DNA of 64,000 nt, from contig CM114273.1 of NCBI GenBank assembly GCA_050084515.1, positions 17,174,001 to 17,238,000 of the forward strand. The letters are read 5' to 3'. Shown in pieces: positions 34,545 to 45,840 of the stretch. The first letter of the stretch is position 1, and each line of letters begins with the position of its first letter. The stretch is from Blasia pusilla. Taxonomy: Eukaryota > Marchantiophyta > Marchantiopsida > Blasiales. The position numbers and the translations under genes were made by a program. The notes under the pieces were generated by a model that saw nothing but the letters and a program-made list of their open reading frames with translations, had not been told where the DNA came from and did not search any database.

Positions 34545-36020
34545 GATTGTGGATGGTTTTTGCTTGTTATTTTTCCCAATGAGAATGGATTAACCCTCTT
34601 GGGAGAGAAACTATGCCAAAACCTGTTCTTGAGGAGAGTAAAGAATGTCCGTTAAGTATGGATAGGGGTGGAGCACTATCGTGACTCTCATAACCAAATG
34701 AACACCAAGTAGGCGCCAAACAGAACATCAAAACTCTAGTGAACTCATGCTACAATGATCGCGCTTTGGAGAGGCTTTTGGAAAGGTCTCTTTGGAAAGT
34801 CCAAGAGACGAAACGTGGAACAAAGTTGTGTGTTTCATACGTTTGTGGTCGCGATCAGGAAACCTGAACCAACCGCAAACCAAGACTTGAGATGAGTTGA
34901 GTCTTGGAAGTTTGGTTGCCAAAGAGGAGTGGACTTTGTAAGCCACACTTGGATTCCAACCTGCCATTCATTTTCGTGACTTGCGACTTGAAACTCATTG
35001 GATGTCCAGTGGACAGTTGGAACCGCCAGACATTCAAACGCCATTTTAAATTCTTGAACCGACCAGATAGTCTGCCCCCAGTCTCCAAAGACTTGCTTGT
35101 GTTGTCAATTGCGAAACTAGGAAGGTTGAGCTTGAAGAGAGGCCGAGTCAAGAACTCGGCAAGTTAGACCTACTGATTGATCCAGACCCGACTAACATGA
35201 ATGCATGTTTGGATGCAGATCAGTGTTCAGAGCGTGTCCTACTGAACGCATGCTTCCGCAACAATAAAGATTAACGTTCAAGGAGAGTAGACGCACGACA
35301 CGGGGTATTAGAGCTTATCCTTGGTGAGCATGAACTTGGGATCGTAGAAGATCTACATGTTTGAGAAGAACTCCAGTAGGGAGATCTCAACGCTCAAGGA
35401 GGAACACAAGAGACAAGGAGGAGATTTGAGAGAGTAAAGATTCGTAAATGGTGACCAAGGTTGAAGAACCAAGCAAGTCGCAAGTCAAGTCAAAAAAGCT
35501 GAGAGACAAATAAATGACTGACTAAGCACGAGTCGTACCTGATTTTCCTTTCCTTAATCAGTACCACACCAAAGTTCTCTTCGTAGATAGGAAATGGTTT
35601 ACTCACTATCTAGTTTATCACTTTGGGGAGGCATTCACAAACCAGGTCATGCAATCTCCAAGTGCGGTGATTCTTCCTATTGTTACGTATAGAAGGACAT
35701 AGGATTGTACTTTGTATATCCTTATATAACGATCCATGGATGTTAATAGGTCTGCTTGAGTAGGGTTTTACACTTTTTATGCTATTTTTCTTGTGTACAC
35801 GCGTAAAGTAATTTATAGGAACTTTATAGTTAGGAATTTTGAGCTTCGATGTTATGAAGAAGTGATTGCCTCGGTATTACCATTCGTGATTCCGATTTTG
35901 AGAGAATGGAGATTGTATATAATAATTCTATACTGAAGAAGGACAACTTTTTAGAGAGTTTACCGTGCATCAACCACGTCTGCCGTAGTTAGAAGGTTCA
36001 CCTTTACTCAAAGAAAAGCT
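34545..36020 (-). repeat. Family B LTR-like copy, reverse orientation, split by a nested insertion
   Basis: 34545-34679 matches the reverse complement of about 12385-12540, and 35525-36020 that of about 11966-12385. The two parts become contiguous once the segment 34680-35525 is removed. After removal it is the same family as the repeats flanking the gypsy remnant. Confidence 0.65.
34680..35525. mobile_element. Family D insertion nested in family B
   Basis: An ~845-bp insert whose junctions share AGCAC (end of GGAGCAC on the left, TAAGCAC on the right), a plausible 5-bp target-site duplication typical of LTR elements. Large parts match 38300-39500, for example GGAGAGGC, GGTTGAGCTTGA, GATTGATCCAGAC, and GTTCAAG-AGAG near the end. 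No pol sequence, so a solo LTR or non-autonomous element (inference). Confidence 0.6.
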
Positions 36021-37527
36021 CTCAACACAACAATGTACATTTTGGGTGTCCCTAGCCCAACTTGGTGCCGATTTGTCAGGATAGTACATCGGTCGCATGT
36101 ATCAATATGCGTGGATGCAACGATGCCCCACCTTGACAACGGACACTAACAAGACGTTGGGATGAGACATGGAGCATCAGATAGGGGTGCCCCATCACTC
36201 TGATGGGTACCAATTGGCTCAAGTTCGGTAAAGTTGCAAGAATGCACCACATCTTGAAATTAGGAAATATATTGGAATTATAGGTGGAATAGGTGATTGG
36301 AAGATTGAGAAGCATTTGAGAGTATACAAAGATTTTTGTTGAGAATGTGCGAATAGACAACCCTACCAAGATACTTTGACCATAGAAGATGATTGTTCAA
36401 CTCTGCAAAAAATCCTCATTTTTAGAAGGTTTTTTTTTTCCATTGGATCCAAAAATCAAAATGAATTTCTTCTTCAAGGTTATAACGTCATGGTATCTAT
36501 CAATCTTTCTGCAAATATTAATCAAGTTCTTCATCATCATCCCTAACTCCTGGATGGACTCTTGCCACCTATAAGTTGGCTTTAAGATACTTCTTACGAT
36601 CAAAAATTGTGTCCATCATCTCCACTTCAGATCGGTCCATTAGTTGCTTCTTTTGGATAGCGCAAATTTCTCGAAATGAGTCCCAAAGTTGGCCAAAGAT
36701 CGAGATTGTTGCGTGGAGGGTTTGTTTCAATTTTGCATGGGATGTACCTGGCTCGATGTAGATTGGGATGAAGAACCTACTAGGGCCATTGGCATCATCA
36801 ATACTTCAAAGAGATATTACCACGCTACAATTTTAGCTCCACCAATGTTCGCGTGCAAAGTCGCGAATGTTTCAAGCTTCTATCTAGTTATTTAAACTCA
36901 ACTTGTAGGGATTGATAAACTTCATGGCAAGTAGATTTTAGGATAATTTCTCCAGGAAAATATATACATGATTCCTCAGACATAGATTACAACTCCTCTC
37001 ATTAGGTCACGGAGATGTCGGTGATTATCTATGGTTCCTTGATCTCTAAATCTTGTTTATATCCCTTAATATAATACCATGGGTTGCTTGTCCCAATGAC
37101 AATGTACTCCAATCCATATTTATTCCTTTCCATTCATACAACAATGTTTGCATGAATATTTTCCGCACTTCAACCTTTCTCCCTCGCTCCCTTCCAATGT
37201 TCATACAACGAGATCTTCTTTCCTCCAAAAACGTTTCATCCATGGATCACATGAATGCAAGGGGATATTAAATTTTCCGCCATCCCATGTCCTATGTGAC
37301 TTTGTCCCATTGAGCTACAAAAAAAAGGGTTTCAAATCCTCCACCATGTTCCACGATATTTTTTTCAATTCTGCAAACATGACCAAAGGGCATATTAATG
37401 GAAAAGCAAGTGGTAGTCCCAACGCACTAATGATCCGGGTCTTGTCATCGGCTACTCTTGAAGGGGTCTCGCTTGTGGTAGGTGATCCTAAATCTATCAT
37501 AACCTTCATGAAAACTTCCAATCCTAG
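36021..37527. other. Gene-free stretch
   Basis: No recognised gene. Frames on both strands in 36.1-37.5 kb lack motifs and overlap one another. Confidence 0.4.
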
Positions 37528-37582
37528 AACATTGTTGATGAGTCGCCACTTGTGCTTCAAGTGGCAACTCATCAACAATGTT
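37528..37582. repeat. Near-perfect 25-bp-arm hairpin
   Basis: AACATTGTTGATGAGTCGCC plus CACTTG pairs with CAAGTGGCAACTCATCAACAATGTT around a five-base loop, with a single mismatch. It is of a size compatible with a small-RNA foldback. Confidence 0.8.
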
Positions 37583-38274
37583 TAATGGCTCAATTAAGTA
37601 CATGGTTATCGATCATTTTTGCATGGGGAAATCCAAAAATATCCATTGTAATATCTTCTTGATCTCTTGTGGGATATACCGATTGAATCCATGTTTGAGG
37701 AGAGTGAATGAATGTTTAAGTACAGCAAATAATTTTAAACAAGCTATCATTGATAAATGCATGATCGATAAAGAACCTCGATTAAAACCATGGAATACTA
37801 TACAAGTTTCTCTTCGATAAAGTGTTTATTTCTTTTTTGGATTGTGCTTATCAATGGACACAAGACTTATATGGTGGTCGAGCTCCAAACAGAAAACACT
37901 TAATTTTTTCACTTAAAGTAGTAATATAACTGGCAACGCCATACACATTCACCTAATAACACGATAAATTAAGAAAGAATATCCTTCCTTTGGGCGTACG
38001 TAAATATGATATATAAATAGTTCACAAATATCATAATATGATATTTATGTGACAATTTTGGATAACTATTATCTAACCCTAAACTAATTTGACATAAGTT
38101 AACAATCTTATATCTACTCCACATCATTCCGAGGATGGGACAAAAACAACAAGCACCATTCACAATAGTTTGTTGTGTTGTGGTCTAATTTAGTACTCTA
38201 TATATATTGGCCTTTGCCGATAGCCCTAATACACCCCCTCTCGCGACCCTCATATATAGCTAAATGTGTGTCAA
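37583..38274. other. AT-rich gene-free stretch
   Basis: Nothing recognised. Confidence 0.45.
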
Positions 38275-39500
38275 TGAGGAACATCGGAAGTATAGTGGGC
38301 TCACACTCGGATGGTTACGCGTTGGAGAGGCCTCTTGAAGGAGACACAAGATGTGAGACACGTGCAAGTTGAGCATTTCATGCGTTTATGGTTATGACTC
38401 AAGACTTGAGAGAAGTCAAGTCTAGGAAGAGTGATTACCAGAGATTCAAAGAGGTTGAGAACCGCATTTGGAATGTGATTACCATTTGGAGTTTGAATGT
38501 ATTTTGGACCATAAATTTCCAACCTGAGATGAATTTGGCATGAATAAGATGGCATTGGAAAGCTCACGCAAAGTTGGTTCCAATTCACCAAAGATCCAAA
38601 TAAATGTGTCACATCTTTTAGGATAGATCGACAAGTTTGTTGTAGAGGGCCTTCAAGGACAGTAGAGGTGAGACTTAGGACTCAAGACCTGAAGGATGAT
38701 ATTCAGAGGCCACGGCTAACCCGAGAGAGCAGCTTTCTCCTTTGTTTTGGCTCACTTAGAGCTATTTTGAGTATTATTGACTTTCCACTTTGGAAAGTGG
38801 CCCTTGATCCACCTACAACACGTCAAGAGCCATGAAGGTGACTTACGAGAATAGCTTATGGATACGACAAATGCATAAGTAGAGATTGAGAAATTGTCAA
38901 AAAACTACTGAATAAGAAGTTGGGTTAAGGGCCAAAAGAAGCGGCCTGAGAGTCCTTTTCCAAAGGGGGAGGACATAGAATCCCATAACTACTTATAAGG
39001 GGGAGGATCTCCAAGCGTGCTTGGGACTTGAACTCCACTTTGGGGAGCCATGGGACGAATCAAGAACACGGAATGGATCAGGGGGTTGGCGTTGGGGTAC
39101 GAACCCCTAGCCAAGTCCAAGGGAGTGGATTTCGGAGGTCACTCTTGGATTCCAACTCGTGACTCATTTTTTGGATCTTGGTTAGGGACTCATGCAAGGT
39201 CCATTAGACACACTTGAGACCACTAGGCTTGCGAGCATTTTTTTAGGTGCTTCGACTATCCAAAAAGTCTGTCCCAAATCTATGAAGACTCACGCACGCG
39301 TATTTGGAAGTGAGAAATTAGGAGGGTTGAGCTTGATGAATGGCGTGAGTTGAGGACTCGTGATGTTGGAAGGTTGATTGATCCAGACTAGACTAAGATG
39401 CGTGTGTTTGGATGCAAATCACTAGTGTAAGTGTATCATATTGAACATACACTTCCACAATACTAGAGATTTATGTTCAAGAGGAGTTGGTGCACAACAA
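38275..39500. repeat. Family D repeat, second copy, expanded
   Basis: The left part (38300-38470) and right part (39100-39500) match the two halves of the family D insertion at 34680-35525. The middle (about 38480-39080) is extra sequence containing phrases also seen in family A (CTTGACCTTCCACTTTGG-like and CGTCAAGAGCCA-AGGTGACTT), so another insertion may be nested there. Confidence 0.55.
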
Positions 39501-39559
39501 CCCCCTCCTAGCCCCCTACTTGCATGGCTATTGTTGGATTCATCATCTTCTTGATCTAG

Positions 39560-40800
39560 TAATTCAACTTGTCATCTATGAAGGTAGCTTTCAATTGGTT
39601 TTAACTCCCAATCTTTTATGGAGCATGGGATGTGCCAAACTGTACATATTCCTCAATAAGCTCTGTAAAATAACCCTAAGAGAATAAACATCAGAAAACT
39701 CTATGAACGGTTGATACTTCAATACAGTTAAAGCATTGATATGCATTTAGTGATGTTTTGTTAACTTTGAAGCTACATGTGGATCGAGATTAGGTTACGA
39801 ATGAGGGTATCAAATAGAACCAACCAATCTTGCTTGCTCAAATATCTACGCAAATCCAAGATTCGTGATATCAACAAACAGTAATTTAAGTATTTCCAAG
39901 GTTGGAAGAGAAACTACTCGACCATTGAGAATCATAATCAAGAAAGTGCAACAAAATGTTATGTGTATGAAGATCCCCGTTTATCCAACCATGGTTGTGG
40001 AAATATGCAAGAGTGTGAAGAAGGGCTAGAGCAATGTGAACCCTTCTCATCATAAACACATTATATTCCTCAAAATGAGGATTATTTGGCCAAACTCTAG
40101 TGGTGATTATCATCTCCATCCTCTCTAACATCTTCTAGAGATTTCCACTATTCCAAAGAGAGAATACAAGAGTAGCAATACTCAAAATAGGAAGGGTAGC
40201 AATAGGACGAATGATTCCAGGATGCTCCCTATTTCATACAACCATCTCCCTCTTCAACTCACTTAACCCAGATCTAGATACTACATCTCCATTTTGACAT
40301 CTCTGCTATTCATACACGTTTGCAACATATGAGAATGAATCTCCCATTGTATGTATAAGCTCAACCTCAAGAACTTTCATTTAAATACAACACCTCCAAA
40401 CCCCTCAGCAATAAAATGTGCCCTCATATTCACTCCTTACAATTCATCTATTTACTCGAAGAAATGGATAGTATTCTTGCTCAGTGGGTCTGAGTTATAT
40501 TTGGCCAATTGACTTGGTTGAACCACAGCTTTAATCTTTTGGGTTGCAAACCATGATTTCCACTATCCAATCCAATCACGGAATAATTTTCTCATTATTG
40601 GATCAAGGAATCGAGTCACCAATCTATCCTTAGAGTTGGATTCAATCTATCTTGTACAACTCTCTCCTTCTATCCACAACAAAAATGTGCTTTCCCAAGC
40701 CAAAGCAACCAAACAAGCTATCTTCCAACGATGTGTTTCCTTATCATCAAAGGATTTGTCAAAAATCTTGGCTCTCTCTACCAACTTTCTCATGATCCAT
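39560..40800 (-). pseudogene. Protein-kinase pseudogene
   Basis: On the minus strand, with several stops and frame changes, a whole kinase domain can be followed. An N-terminal extension (IMRKLVERAKIFDKSFDD) starts near 40800. The Gly-rich loop reads AEGFGGVVFK near 40410. A helix-C region reads SELKREMVV, a stop, then NREHPGIIRPIA near 40240. The catalytic loop is WINGDLHTHNILLHF near 39980, with Asp and Asn present. A DFG-region trace (ITNLGFA) lies near 39855, and subdomain IX (FSDVYSLRVILQSLL, with the usual Gly replaced by Arg) near 39690. The beta-3 lysine region is damaged. Known family role is phosphorylation. It resembles the 18.6-kb remnant in its HxDLHxxN-type loop, so both may come from one expanded kinase family. 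Confidence 0.75.
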
Positions 40801-41055
40801 TTTTTAAGAGTTTGAGAGTTTTATGAATGTGGAGTTTGTGGAAAACTGCTAAAGAAGCATAACTGGTGGGAAACGGCTCTCACACTCACACACCATCATG
40901 GAGAACGAAATTTGCAATGAGAGAATGAGTGGAGGTTGGTCCCCTTCTCAATTATATAGAGTATGTATAAGCAACCCTAACCCTAACCTTACCCATATTC
41001 TCGAGTTAGACTAACTGTGATTAACTAACCTTAGTTAAGATAATCGCACTTAATT

Positions 41056-41197
41056 GACTAACCAAGATTAAGCTTCCCTACTTCGTGTGAGTACCAAATG
41101 CTGCACTTCAGGTGTCTCATGAGCTTGACTAACCAAGATTAAGCTTCCCTACTTCGTCTGAGTACCAAATATAGCAGTTCACGTGTCTCATGAGCTT
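41056..41197. repeat. Tandem duplication, 71-bp unit x2
   Basis: GACTAACCAAGATTAAGCTT starts at 41056 and again at 41127. The copies differ at a few bases. They lie just beyond the 3' end of the copia pol, so they are probably within or next to its 3' LTR. A telomere-like run (CCCTAACCCTAAC) is at about 40975. Confidence 0.85.
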
Positions 41198-41206
41198 GAA
41201 TGTAAC

Positions 41207-44200
41207 TCAATCTTCAATACTCGCCCTCAAGCTCATATCGATATCTCTAATGCCTTCATCATTTCTAAACATCTCAAACTTATCTCTACACAATGCCTTT
41301 GTAAAGATGTCAGCAATTTGCTGATCTTTACCTATATACACAAGATCAATTTTTCTTGCAAGCACTTTCTCTCTGATAAAATGACAATGCACTTCAACAT
41401 GCTTTGTACGAGCATGAAGCACAAGATTATTAGCAAGCTTGATGCTACTAAGATTGTCTCCATATATTACACTAGATCCTAAGTTACTAACATCAATCTC
41501 GACAAGTAATCGATGAAGCCACACAACCTCACATACTGCATTGGTTGCTCCTCTATACTGAGCCTTTGTTGAAGATAAAGAAACTATAGGTTGCTTCTTT
41601 GAAGCCCAACTTATAGGTGCACTGTCCAAAGTAAATGAATAAGCAGATATGGAGTGCCCTTAGCCACCAATCTCGCTTTGTATCTGTAAATTATAAATCT
41701 TGATTGCCCTTGATTTTGTAAATCCTCTTGCAACCAATAGCCTCCTTACTAGAAGGTATATCAACCTGCTCCCTTGTTTATTGATGTCTTAATGCAGGAA
41801 GCTCCTCCTCCATAGCTTCAATCCATTCAACTTTACTTGTAGCTTCTTCAAAATAACTCGGCTCCTGATCTTGAAGGATAGTCATCATATATGCAGGATG
41901 TGTCGCAAAGAAACCTTCATTTATGAATCTATGAATTGGATGTGTAACTCTACTTGATCTACGAAATTGTTGTTTAGAAGTAGATTCCTCTCACACACGA
42001 CTCGAGCTCTGACTAGTGTCAACAGACCGAATACGTACTCTTCCCATCCATGGACTCACAGATTTAACTGATGAATGAAGGACCTCTCCTAGTCTTGCAC
42101 TAGTACTTGGGGACGTTGAAGAAAATGTCTGTTGGTTTACAGTCATATTCTCCCCCTCAATAGAAAAGTTTAGGCTCAGATGAAGCATACCATAACTTTA
42201 GCTCATCAAAGACAACATTGTGATTAATAATAAGCTGCGTAGAGGATGAAATATAGCACTTATATCCCTTAGTTCCATTAGCATAGCCAATGAGGATACA
42301 CCTTTGAGACTTGGGGTCTAATTTTTTACGTCTCTCAGAAAGAACATGAGCATAACAAATACAGCCAAATACTTTCAAGAAGGAAAAATCAAGTTTACTT
42401 CTTGTGAAGATTTCGAATGGAGTTTTATCATGAATTCCTGTTGTTGGAGTTCGGTTGATTAAGAAGACTGCACATGCTTCAGGCTCTGCCCAATACACTT
42501 TAGGCATGTTCTTCTCATTCAGCATAGCTCGTGCCGCTTCAGCAAAATGTCGATTCTTCCTATCAACCACTCCATTTTGTTGTGGAATGTAACGACAAGT
42601 CACTTGACGTTGGATACCATTCTGACGTAAATAGTCATCAAACTTTGTTGAAAGATATTCTCCTCCTCCATCACAACATAATTTCAGAATTTGTTCTCCA
42701 CTCTGCTTCTCTACTAGAACTCTGAATGTTTGGAATACTGAGAATACCTCTAACTTCGCTTTCAGAAAGTATACCTATATATATCTAGAGAAGTGATCAA
42801 TAAATGAAACAAAGTATTGGCAACCACCAAGGCTATCTTGTGATGCTCTCCACACATCACTGTGGATCAACTCCAATATCTTGGATGCTCTTCTATCTTT
42901 CTTTGGAAAAGGAAATCTAGTTTGTTTTCCAAAATGACAAGCAGAACATACATCTAACGTAGCAAGACTCGCTAATTTAGGGAGTCCTATTACTATATTA
43001 GATGATGAAAGACTCTATAATCTTTGAAGATTTATATGTCCAATTCTTTTATGCAACACATTTAGATCTATGACTTCTTGGCCGGTTTAACGATACATTG
43101 TTGTTTGAATCTCTAGCATAGAAACATCTAATTTAGGCATTCTACCAAATCTAGTTTCTTTGTCTATCGTAGTCTTGTCATCCATTATTTCAATGAAATA
43201 ACCATCTGCGTTAAACTTCACTTGATAACCCTCTTCTACTATGTGTCCTACAGAGATCAGGTTTCTTACAATGGTAGGAACATAGAGAATATTTCCAAGA
43301 GCACAAAGACCATCTGATGCTATTGGAACTTTATTGGTATGCGTGATATGATATTGAGTGTCATCTCCTGTGAGCACAATTGTAGGATCTTTCACCAGCT
43401 CCAAAATACTTACCTATTTAGCTTGTGAGATCATGTGATTTGATGCGCGAGAGTCAATGTACCAATGTGTTGTCGAGTCTTTCTTGACCATTCCTCCCAT
43501 ATGATGAGTCATGACCAAGAGATGCTCTGTTTGTGAATGTTATTTTTCTGATACTGCTCTTGGTGTTGTTGCTCCACATAGTTTTGTTGCTGTAAGACTC
43601 CTATTCTCATATCTTCCTTCTTTTGAAGAAAAACTTTGCATAATGATCCTTTATGCCACAGTAATTGCAAGATCTAGGACCCTCCGCTATTGACCTCGAC
43701 CCCAACGGTTTCCACCATCACCACCTTGTGATTGTGTCTAGTATTGGTTCGTAGTTGATTGAGTGATGTTATATTGAGTGCCTCTTCCTCCATATGCTTG
43801 ATATCCACCACCACCACAGAAGCTTCTGTCACGATCCTTGCCTCTATTTGATCCATAACATGCAAATAGTGCACTCTCTTATAGACTAGACGAGCTATCG
43901 TTGCCTACAAGGCGCATCTCTTCACTGATTAACAGAGGGACTAACTCTTGAAAGGTTGAATACTTCTCTCTCATAGAGATAGAGGTCTCAAAGGACTTGT
44001 AATCCTTTGGAAGTCCTTGAAGAGTGAATAAAATCAGATCCAATGCTATTCATGTAATCAACAATATGTCAGATACTCAGAATATAATCATTGATGCTCT
44101 ACGATCCTTTCCTCAATTTGTTCAATTGCTATTTCAATTGAAGCTTTCTGACCTTTGTAGATGTCTGGAATAGCTTTTCCAATGCATCCCAAGCCTCCTT

Positions 44201-44475
44201 CGGAATATCAACAACTTGAATATGACCTATTATTGGCGAACTGATCGTTATTGAAATGTAGTGGATTACTTGCCTTGTGCGTTTATTCCAGGCGCAAACA
44301 TTCAAGTGTGTTGAATCACCTTCTGGCTTGATCTCATCATCTGTGAAAAGCTCCCATAGTTCTTGACCCATAAGAAATTGTTTCATACGAAACTTCAAGA
44401 CATTGTAATTCTGCTTATCTAACTTCTCGCCTGTGATTGCTGTTGAGGAATACTCCATGACGAACGATTTCACTT
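41207..44475 (-). pseudogene. Ty1/copia retrotransposon pseudo-element (gag, integrase, RNase H; RT core deleted)
   Basis: Read on the minus strand: a gag N-terminal domain at 44473-44129 (EKLDKQNYNVLKFRMKQFLM); a damaged zinc-knuckle/protease region at 43.9-43.4 kb; the pre-integrase segment at 43404-43087 (NILYVPTIVRNLISVGHIVE); integrase at about 43080-42157 with ACHFGKQ, ELIHSDVW, CDGGGEYLS and PQQNGVVDRKN, the last having Asp in place of the usual catalytic Glu, plus one TAG after FSRYI; then the RT start near 41900-41700 (EAMEEELPAL, IGCKRIYKIK). It then jumps straight to copia RNase H at 41629-41207 (ISWASKKQPIVSLSSTKAQY, TKHVEVHCHFIRE, IADIFTKAL). The YxDD core of RT is absent, a deletion of several hundred codons. 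The order integrase before RT identifies copia. Not autonomous. Confidence 0.92.
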
Positions 44476-44564
44476 AGAAAAATAGAATTTCAGGCTCTGT
44501 GATTGCTGTTGAGGAATACTCCATGACGAACGATTTCACTTAGAAAAATAGAATTTCAGGCTCT
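44433..44564. repeat. Exact tandem duplication, 66 bp x2, at the start of copia gag
   Basis: 44433-44498 is repeated without a difference at 44499-44564. The unit is a multiple of three and contains the presumed gag start region, so the duplication is recent compared with the decay of the element. Confidence 0.95.
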
Positions 44565-44799
44565 CTACTGCTCCAATTGAAGCATAGACCACTCTTACAC
44601 AGAAATTAACCTGAAATTTTCCAAAATTGATCAACTATATGAAAGAACTAGTCGAAATTGGCCTATAGAGAGCAAACTACACAACTTTATGATTATTTCA
44701 ACTCTACGTAATTCGATACCTTCAACAAAAAAACATTCACAAGGATGCAAAATTTAAATTTCTCAAGGCTACCTTGATAAAACCTCCATTATTTCCAAG

Positions 44800-45840
44800 G
44801 TTGCACACCGACAAAGTCCTTGTCTACGAACTTATGTCCATCGCTAAGACAAACATGTCTAAGCGGACATGGTGCCCGCAGCCCGCACCCAAGCCCGTAG
44901 TGGGAAGTCGGGCTAGTCAGCCCACACCGGTTTTGGGGCTTGCAGCCAAGCCTGCAAGGTGGGCTAGACCTCTATTGGGTGAGCTTAGGCCCGCCCACGG
45001 CCCGCACATGGCAGGGCATAAATTGGGGTCCAGACCACCCTACGGGCTTGGCTAGCCAGAGTGCCCGCTACGGGCCTGGCGGACTCATTCGCAAGTACTC
45101 AGAAAATATATCTGTGGGCATGTCCCAACATGTCTGTTTCCATGCAACCTTGATTATTTCCAATGCAAACCTAGTGCCCAAATTGAACTCTACGTATGAA
45201 GATTTTATGGAGTGTTTACTTTGTATGAGCATCAGTCCTTACCATATCATGAAGGAACATAACAAATGGATTAGAAAATATACTGTAGAAGATCCAAAGG
45301 GTGTGCAACATTTAGTAAAAACTCAATGTTTATATACTAGGATATCATTAATATTAAGAAGGCCATGAGGAGGCATAAAGGAAGGTATGAATCAAGATTG
45401 GACAAACATAGACTTGTTCAGAAAAGTCCAAACATATCCACATACAAGCCATCCTGCCCCGCCAAGATTACATGTGGAAAAATTCCGTGTCTGTGGATAT
45501 GTCCATGTCCGTCCTATGGAAGGACTTGTCCATATGGGCCCCATGTTTCCCTTCTTTCTCCTTCCCCTTATTTGCCTTTGTGTTTCATACTCCCCCATTT
45601 CTTCCTCCTTCCACCTCCACTCCCTCCTTCCTCATTGCTCCACTCATCCCTGCCTTGTCTTCCATCATGGACTATAAGTTTGGGTCCCACCTCTTGGAAC
45701 TTATGTCCGTTGAGATGTGTGAACTTGTTCGTCCATGTGTGTCCGTTGAGATGTATGAACTTGTCCGTCCATGTCTGTCCTAAGGAAGAACTTGTCTATT
45801 TTTGTGCAACCATGCGCCCCGCGCCGGGGTTTTTCTAGTA
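44800..45840. repeat. Dispersed repeat related to 16.0-16.7 kb, with a 36-bp tandem pair
   Basis: Phrases such as GGACATG, CTTGTCCGTCCATG, TATTTTTGTGCAA and CCCGCAGCCCGCA are shared with 16.0-16.7 kb. A 36-bp unit starting GTCCGTTGAGATG occurs at about 45706 and 45742. Long frames here (Pro/Ser/Leu-rich) reflect pyrimidine-rich sequence, not a protein. Confidence 0.5.

Noticed and set aside
40970-40990. Telomere-like CCCTAACCCTAAC run as an interstitial telomere
   Set aside because: Only about two repeats, and it lies beside the copia 3' end. Too short to support a telomeric origin.
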